Source: Bacteroidota bacterium
GTDB taxonomy: Bacteria; Bacteroidota; Bacteroidia; Flavobacteriales; Flavobacteriaceae
Assembly: GCA_023446155.1 (NCBI GenBank)
Contig: JAEXIT010000016.1
Span: 1 to 18,973 of the forward strand
Reading direction: 5' to 3'
DNA length: 18,973 nucleotides
The position numbers and the translations under genes were made by a program. The notes under the pieces were generated by a model. That model ran no database searches and was not told where the DNA came from. It saw only the letters and a list, made by a program, of their open reading frames with translations. Within the stretch, counting starts at the first letter, position 1. Each line of letters begins with the position of its first letter. Below, one piece after another: positions 15,251 through 18,973 of the stretch.

Positions 15251-16576
15251 ATGAATATTACAAGAAACAATGTTGATGCATTAAATGCGATTGTAACAGT
15301 TGAAGTTACAAAAGAAGACTATGCGGGTCAGGTTCAAAAAGTTTTAGCAGATTATCGCAAAAATGCTAGTATCCCTGGATTCAGAAAAGGTGCTGTGCCA
15401 ATGAGTTTAATTGAAAAACAATATGGTAAAGCGGTTCTTCTTGATGAAGTAAATAAATTGTTGCAAAATTCATTAAACAATTATTTAGTTGAAGAAAAAT
15501 TAGATATCCTTGGAAATCCACTTCCAAAAGTTACGGAAGATTTCGATTGGGATACCGATAACTATAAATTCGAATTCGAATTAGGTCTTGCTCCGGAATT
15601 CTCGGTTGATTTAACAGCTAAAAACGATATCACAAAATTCAACATCGTTGTAGACGACGCTATGTTGAACGAGCAAGTGGAGCGTATCCAAAAACAATAC
15701 GGGAAATTGGTTTCGAAAGAGAAAGTGGAAGAAGGAGATGATTTAAGAGGTACTTTCTCAAATGAAGAAAAAGGAATCAACAATACCACAAACATCACGT
15801 TGGATATCTTTAAAGATAAAAAAACGATCAAAAAATTCATCGGTAAAAAAGTGGGCGACGTAGTAACCGTTAGCACTAAAGGTTTATTCGATGACGATCA
15901 CAAATTGATGGATTATCTAAAAGTTGGTCACGATGATGTTCATGGTTTGGATATCGAAGTGAACTTCACCATCGAAGAAATCAATACTACTGAAAAAGCA
16001 GAATTAAACCAGGAGTTATTGGATAAATTATTCGGAGAAGGAATCGTTAAATCGGTTGAAGAATTAAAAGAAAAAATCAAAGAAGATGCGGATAAGCAAT
16101 TTGCAACGCAAGCTGATCAAAAATTCTTAAACGATGTTACCGAGTTCTTAATCGAAAATACAAAATTCGAATTGCCAGCAGAGTTCCTTAAAAAATGGAT
16201 CCAGACAGTAGGAGAGAACCCATTAACACCGGAACAAGCTGACGAAGAGTATGCAAAATCTGAAAAAGGATTGCGTTACCAGTTGATCGAAAGCAAAGTA
16301 ATCGTTGAAAACAACTTACAAATCACTTTCGAAGACTTAAAAGCGTTTACTGCTGACTTGATCAAAAAGCAAATGGCACAGTTCGGACAAATGGATCCGT
16401 CGGATGCTGAGGTAGAAAATATCGTTGCGCGTGTATTGTCAAACCAGGAAGAAGTAAAACGTCTTTCAGAGCAGGTAATGAACGAAAAGATGCTAAATGT
16501 TTTCAAAGAAAAGGTTTCTGCAAAAACTAAAGAAGTTTCTTACCAAGACTTTATTAAAGAAATGTACGGAGAATAA
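15251..16576 (+). CDS. tig: Trigger factor, ribosome-associated chaperone
   Basis: A 441-residue cytoplasmic protein. The N-terminal ribosome-binding domain (about 1-115) has the ribosome-contact motif GFRKG at 43-47 (IPGFRKGAVPMSLIEKQYG). A middle region (about 150-235, EEGDDLRGTF...VGDVVTVSTKGLF) corresponds to the FKBP-like peptidyl-prolyl isomerase domain but is divergent. The long helical C-terminal domain (about 240-441) forms the substrate cradle. Trigger factor shields nascent chains leaving the ribosome. It is followed by clpP and clpX, the order commonly seen across bacteria. A promoter with a flanking inverted repeat lies upstream and a hairpin terminator lies after the gene. Confidence 0.95.
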   Translation: MNITRNNVDALNAIVTVEVTKEDYAGQVQKVLADYRKNASIPGFRKGAVPMSLIEKQYGKAVLLDEVNKLLQNSLNNYLVEEKLDILGNPLPKVTEDFDWDTDNYKFEFELGLAPEFSVDLTAKNDITKFNIVVDDAMLNEQVERIQKQYGKLVSKEKVEEGDDLRGTFSNEEKGINNTTNITLDIFKDKKTIKKFIGKKVGDVVTVSTKGLFDDDHKLMDYLKVGHDDVHGLDIEVNFTIEEINTTEKAELNQELLDKLFGEGIVKSVEELKEKIKEDADKQFATQADQKFLNDVTEFLIENTKFELPAEFLKKWIQTVGENPLTPEQADEEYAKSEKGLRYQLIESKVIVENNLQITFEDLKAFTADLIKKQMAQFGQMDPSDAEVENIVARVLSNQEEVKRLSEQVMNEKMLNVFKEKVSAKTKEVSYQDFIKEMYGE

Positions 16577-16594
16577 TTTGTACTAAAAAATAAG

Positions 16595-16602
16595 TATATT
16601 TG
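16595..16602 (+). promoter_or_regulatory. Putative -7 box upstream of clpP
   Basis: TATATTTG is an exact TAnnTTTG match, 18 bp after the tig stop. The only TTG nearby (16578-16580) is 14 bp upstream, shorter than the usual spacing of about 19 bp, so the promoter is uncertain. Its last base is the first base of the following hairpin. Confidence 0.4.
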
Positions 16603-16634
16603 AGCGTCAGACAAATTTGTTTGACGCTCTTTTT
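16602..16634 (+). terminator. Terminator-like hairpin between tig and clpP
   Basis: A 28-nt inverted repeat (16602-16629) pairs GAGCGTCA with TGACGCTC. The inner ACAAATTTGT is also self-complementary, interrupted only by one G:T position. Five T residues follow (16630-16634). It should terminate or attenuate tig read-through into clpP. Confidence 0.85.
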
Positions 16635-16656
16635 AATTTTAAACAAAAAAATTACT

Positions 16657-17316
16657 ATGAATTACGGAAAAGAATTTGAAAAATATGCTACCAGACATCA
16701 CGGTATCAATAGCATGTATTACGATAAAATCGTAAGTAGTATGACACCATATATCATAGAAGAACGACAAATGAACGTGGCTTCTATGGATGTTTTCTCC
16801 CGATTAATGATGGATAGAATCATCTTTTTGGGAACAGGAATCGACGATTATGTGGCCAACATTATTCAGGCGCAATTGTTGTTCCTGGAAAGTGTAGACG
16901 CTTCCAAAGACATCAGTATCTATATCAATTCACCAGGAGGAGGCGTTTATGCCGGACTTGGGATTTACGATACGATGCAGTTGGTTAAACCGGATGTGGC
17001 TACAATCTGTACCGGAATTGCGGCTTCTATGGGGGCGGTGTTACTATGTGCCGGAGCCGATGGAAAACGTTCGGCTTTACCACATTCCCGTGTGATGATT
17101 CACCAACCGCTTGGAGGAGCACAAGGTCAGGCTTCCGATATCGAAATCACAACCCGTGAGATCTTAAAACTGAAAACCGAGTTATACGAAATCATTTCGA
17201 AACACTCCAAACAGCCAATGGAAAAAGTACACCATGACAGTGACCGTGATTACTGGATGATCGCACACGAGGCAAAAGAGTACGGAATGATCGATGAAGT
17301 ATTAATCAGACAATAA
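16657..17316 (+). CDS. clpP: ATP-dependent Clp protease proteolytic subunit ClpP
   Basis: With the ATG at 16657 the protein has 219 residues. An upstream TTG in frame (16600) lies inside the terminator hairpin and is rejected. The catalytic triad is S124 in GIAASMGAVL, H149 in SRVMIHQPLGG and D198 in HDSDRDYWM, with the expected Ser-His and His-Asp spacings. YINSPGGGVYAG forms the oxyanion region. The N-terminus MNYGKEFEKYATRHHGI, before YIIEERQMNVASMDVFSRL, is the extension usual in Bacteroidota. ClpP forms a tetradecameric barrel that degrades substrates unfolded by ClpX, encoded 48 bp downstream. Confidence 0.97.
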   Translation: MNYGKEFEKYATRHHGINSMYYDKIVSSMTPYIIEERQMNVASMDVFSRLMMDRIIFLGTGIDDYVANIIQAQLLFLESVDASKDISIYINSPGGGVYAGLGIYDTMQLVKPDVATICTGIAASMGAVLLCAGADGKRSALPHSRVMIHQPLGGAQGQASDIEITTREILKLKTELYEIISKHSKQPMEKVHHDSDRDYWMIAHEAKEYGMIDEVLIRQ

Positions 17317-17322
17317 TTTTTT

Positions 17323-17352
17323 TGAAGATGCTTCACGGCATCTTCACTTTTT
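17323..17352 (+). terminator. Terminator-like hairpin between clpP and clpX
   Basis: A perfect 9-bp stem, TGAAGATGC (17323-17331) with GCATCTTCA (17338-17346), has a 6-nt loop and is followed by C and five T residues (17348-17352). It fills most of the 48-bp gap and may make clpX expression only partly dependent on clpP transcription. Confidence 0.75.
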
Positions 17353-17364
17353 AAGAAAATAAAA

Positions 17365-18597
17365 ATGGCTAAAGAAGTATTAGAGTGTTCTTTTTGTGGA
17401 AGAAAAAAGCCAGAAACAAACCTGCTGATTGCCGGGATCAATGCGCATATCTGCGACCGATGTATTGAACAGGCACATGGGATTGTTTTAGAAGAATTAA
17501 AACAGCATGAAAATTCCGGCTTGCTGGCCGATTTGGTGTTGAGCAAACCGAAGGAAATACGCGCGTTTCTGGATCAGTATGTGATCGGACAGGAGCAAAC
17601 CAAGAAAGTATTGTCCGTTGCCGTATACAACCACTACAAACGTTTGTTGCAAAAGCAATTGGACGATGAGGTGGAAATTGAAAAGAGTAACATCATCATG
17701 GTGGGACAAACCGGTACCGGAAAGACATTAGTGGCCAAAACCATTGCCAAAATGCTAAATGTACCATTGGCAATCGTAGACGCTACGGTATTGACCGAAG
17801 CAGGATATGTAGGGGAAGATGTGGAAAGTATTCTAACCCGTTTGTTACAGGCTGCCGATTATGATGTGGCAAAAGCCGAACGCGGAATTGTATTTATCGA
17901 CGAGATTGATAAAATTGCCCGTAAAAGCGATAACCCATCCATCACCAGAGATGTGTCCGGAGAAGGCGTACAACAGGCCTTGTTAAAGCTATTGGAAGGA
18001 ACTGTGGTAAATGTACCGCCTAAAGGAGGACGGAAACACCCGGATCAGAAGTTTGTGGAGGTGAACACCCAAAACATTCTTTTTATTGCAGGTGGTGCTT
18101 TCGACGGTATTGAACGTATCATTTCGAAACGATTAAACCATCAGGCGGTAGGATATACTGCCTCTAAAAATTCCGATCAGGTAGATAAAAGCAACCTATT
18201 GCAGTATATCATCCCGAAAGACATTAAAGATTTCGGACTGATTCCGGAAATTATAGGACGTTTACCGGTGCTGACGCATATGGACCCTTTGGATCGCGAA
18301 ACCTTACGCGCTATTCTAACAGAGCCTAAAAATGCTTTGGTAAAACAATACAAAAAACTATTCGCAATGGACGAAGTGGAGTTTTCCATTACCGACGATG
18401 CGTTGGATTTTATTGTAGACAAAGCGCTGATGTATAAATTAGGTGCCAGAGGATTACGTTCGTTATGTGAGGCGATCTTAACCGATGCGATGTACGAACT
18501 ACCAGGTTCGGATGAAAAAGAACTGGTAATCGACAAAAAATACGCAGAACATTCGTTAGACAAAAATCTGTTACAACGATTAAAAGCAGTATCATAA
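17365..18597 (+). CDS. clpX: ATP-dependent Clp protease ATP-binding subunit ClpX
   Basis: A 410-residue AAA+ unfoldase. The N-terminal zinc-binding domain has four cysteines at C8, C11, C30 and C33 (CSFC...CDRC). The ATPase part shows Walker A GQTGTGKT (114-121), pore-1 loop GYVG (147-150), Walker B IVFIDEID with E180, pore-2 loop RKH (223-225) and the sensor-2 motif GARGLR near the C-terminus. The ClpP-contacting loop reads VGY (262-264) where the E. coli protein has IGF. ClpX unfolds tagged proteins and feeds them to ClpP, encoded directly upstream. The stop codon lies inside a 44-bp palindrome that is also the terminator. Confidence 0.97.
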   Translation: MAKEVLECSFCGRKKPETNLLIAGINAHICDRCIEQAHGIVLEELKQHENSGLLADLVLSKPKEIRAFLDQYVIGQEQTKKVLSVAVYNHYKRLLQKQLDDEVEIEKSNIIMVGQTGTGKTLVAKTIAKMLNVPLAIVDATVLTEAGYVGEDVESILTRLLQAADYDVAKAERGIVFIDEIDKIARKSDNPSITRDVSGEGVQQALLKLLEGTVVNVPPKGGRKHPDQKFVEVNTQNILFIAGGAFDGIERIISKRLNHQAVGYTASKNSDQVDKSNLLQYIIPKDIKDFGLIPEIIGRLPVLTHMDPLDRETLRAILTEPKNALVKQYKKLFAMDEVEFSITDDALDFIVDKALMYKLGARGLRSLCEAILTDAMYELPGSDEKELVIDKKYAEHSLDKNLLQRLKAVS

Positions 18598-18637
18598 TAA
18601 AAAAGGGCTATCCAATTGGATAGCCCTTTTTTATTAT
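18594..18637. terminator. Bidirectional terminator: 44-bp perfect palindrome between clpX and an ompA-family gene
   Basis: The sequence from 18594 to 18637 is its own reverse complement over all 44 bases, centred on CCAATTGG. The GC-containing core AAGGGCTATCC/GGATAGCCCTT is flanked by A-rich and T-rich arms, so a U-tract exists on both strands. It separates convergent genes, and the clpX TAA (18595-18597) falls inside its left arm. Confidence 0.93.
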
Positions 18638-18640
18638 ACC

Positions 18641-18664
18641 AGACAGGTTTCTAAAAACCTGTCT
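18641..18664. repeat. Second hairpin-forming inverted repeat after clpX
   Basis: AGACAGGTTT (18641-18650) and AAACCTGTCT (18655-18664) form a perfect 10-bp stem with a 4-nt loop. It sits 8 bp before the minus-strand OmpA-family stop. No T-tract follows on either strand, so it is not a classical terminator by itself. It may protect a 3' end or act together with the adjacent palindrome. Confidence 0.7.
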
Positions 18665-18671
18665 AGTATTG

Positions 18672-18973
18672 TTATTTCTTAACAATCAGGAATTCTGATC
18701 GTCTGTTTTTCGCGTATTCTTCTTCCGTGCAGTTATCACCACAGTTTACTTTCGGCTCACTTTCTCCGTAACCTTTTCCGGAGATTCTGTCCTTAGCAAT
18801 TCCTTTAGAGATAATATACTGAACTGTAGATTTTGCACGACGGTCGGATAAATTCATGTTGTATTTATCACTACCTCTGCTATCAGTATGGGATTTAACC
18901 ATGATCACCATAGCAGCGTTGTTTTTCATTACCTGAACTAACTTGTCTAACTCAAAAGCACCTTGTTGGGTGA
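18672..18973 (-). CDS. OmpA-family protein, C-terminal peptidoglycan-binding domain (partial, 5' end outside window)
   Basis: The open frame continues past the right edge of the window; the visible part is about 100 residues ending IVKK. It contains the OmpA/MotB peptidoglycan-binding core: FELDKLVQVMKNN, then VKSHTDSRGSDKYNMNLSDRRAKSTVQYIISKGI with the Asp and Arg residues that contact diaminopimelate, then GYGESEP and the end KNRRSEFLIVKK. A cysteine pair (NCGDNC) precedes the final strand, a form common in flavobacterial OmpA-family proteins. It anchors an outer-membrane or lipoprotein module to peptidoglycan. Whether the missing part has TPR/WD40 repeats (as in PorE-like proteins) or a barrel cannot be seen. 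It is convergent with clpX. Confidence 0.9.
   Translation of the reverse strand, partial: TQQGAFELDKLVQVMKNNAAMVIMVKSHTDSRGSDKYNMNLSDRRAKSTVQYIISKGIAKDRISGKGYGESEPKVNCGDNCTEEEYAKNRRSEFLIVKK

Noticed and set aside
15562..16506. Minus-strand open frames within tig, and 18177-18563 within clpX
   Set aside because: Both lie opposite well-identified genes with complete domain structure, have no promoter or ribosome-binding context, and look like Ser/Phe-rich shadows.
16600..16656. Upstream TTG start for ClpP
   Set aside because: It lies within the tig terminator hairpin. The ATG at 16657 gives the N-terminus typical of the family.
1..18973. CRISPR arrays, insertion sequences, tRNA or rRNA genes, toxin-antitoxin or defence genes
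   Set aside because: No repeated spacer structure, transposase, cloverleaf-like or rRNA-like sequence, or recognisable defence domain was found in the window.

Overview
The window looks like a chromosomal housekeeping segment of a Bacteroidota bacterium, most likely a member of the Flavobacteriaceae. The reasons are gene content typical of that group (type IX secretion genes, a PorP/SprF protein, paired OmpH chaperones beside BamA, Bacteroidota-type ClpP and trigger factor), AT-rich intergenic DNA, weak Shine-Dalgarno signals, and several matches to the Bacteroidota promoter -7 box TAnnTTTG. No phage, IS element, CRISPR array, tRNA or rRNA is visible, and no intergenic gap exceeds about 155 bp.

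Layout. (1) 1-1229, + strand: the 3' end of a protein exported by the type IX secretion system (type B sorting domain), followed 5 bp later by a PorP/SprF-family outer-membrane protein and a strong terminator. (2) 1241-1753, +: a gamma-carbonic anhydrase-like hexapeptide-repeat protein, ending at a bidirectional terminator shared with the convergent cluster. (3) 10114-1843, -: a long envelope-biogenesis cluster reading CBS-domain protein, NAD kinase, PorG-like protein, UppS, BamA, OmpH with a long charged tail, short OmpH, then MurI behind a terminator and its own putative promoter. It combines undecaprenyl-PP synthesis, peptidoglycan precursor supply, outer-membrane protein insertion and periplasmic chaperones with a likely T9SS component. 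(4) 10210-11690, +: pdxJ and an alpha/beta hydrolase overlapping by one base. (5) 11835-14701, +: a FadL-like channel and an SGNH/GDSL lipoprotein, preceded by a good promoter and closed by a terminator. (6) 14788-15126, +: a small four-helix membrane protein. (7) 15251-18597, +: the proteostasis set tig, clpP, clpX, with a terminator-like hairpin in every gap and a 44-bp perfect palindrome at the end. (8) 18672-18973, -: the C-terminal domain of an OmpA-family protein, cut by the window edge.

I found no convincing undescribed multi-gene system. The observations most worth following are regulatory architecture (an inverted repeat flanking the tig -7 box, hairpins between tig/clpP/clpX, a terminator fused to a putative near-leaderless murI promoter), the FadL/SGNH-lipoprotein pair, and the duplicated charged tail of the longer OmpH.
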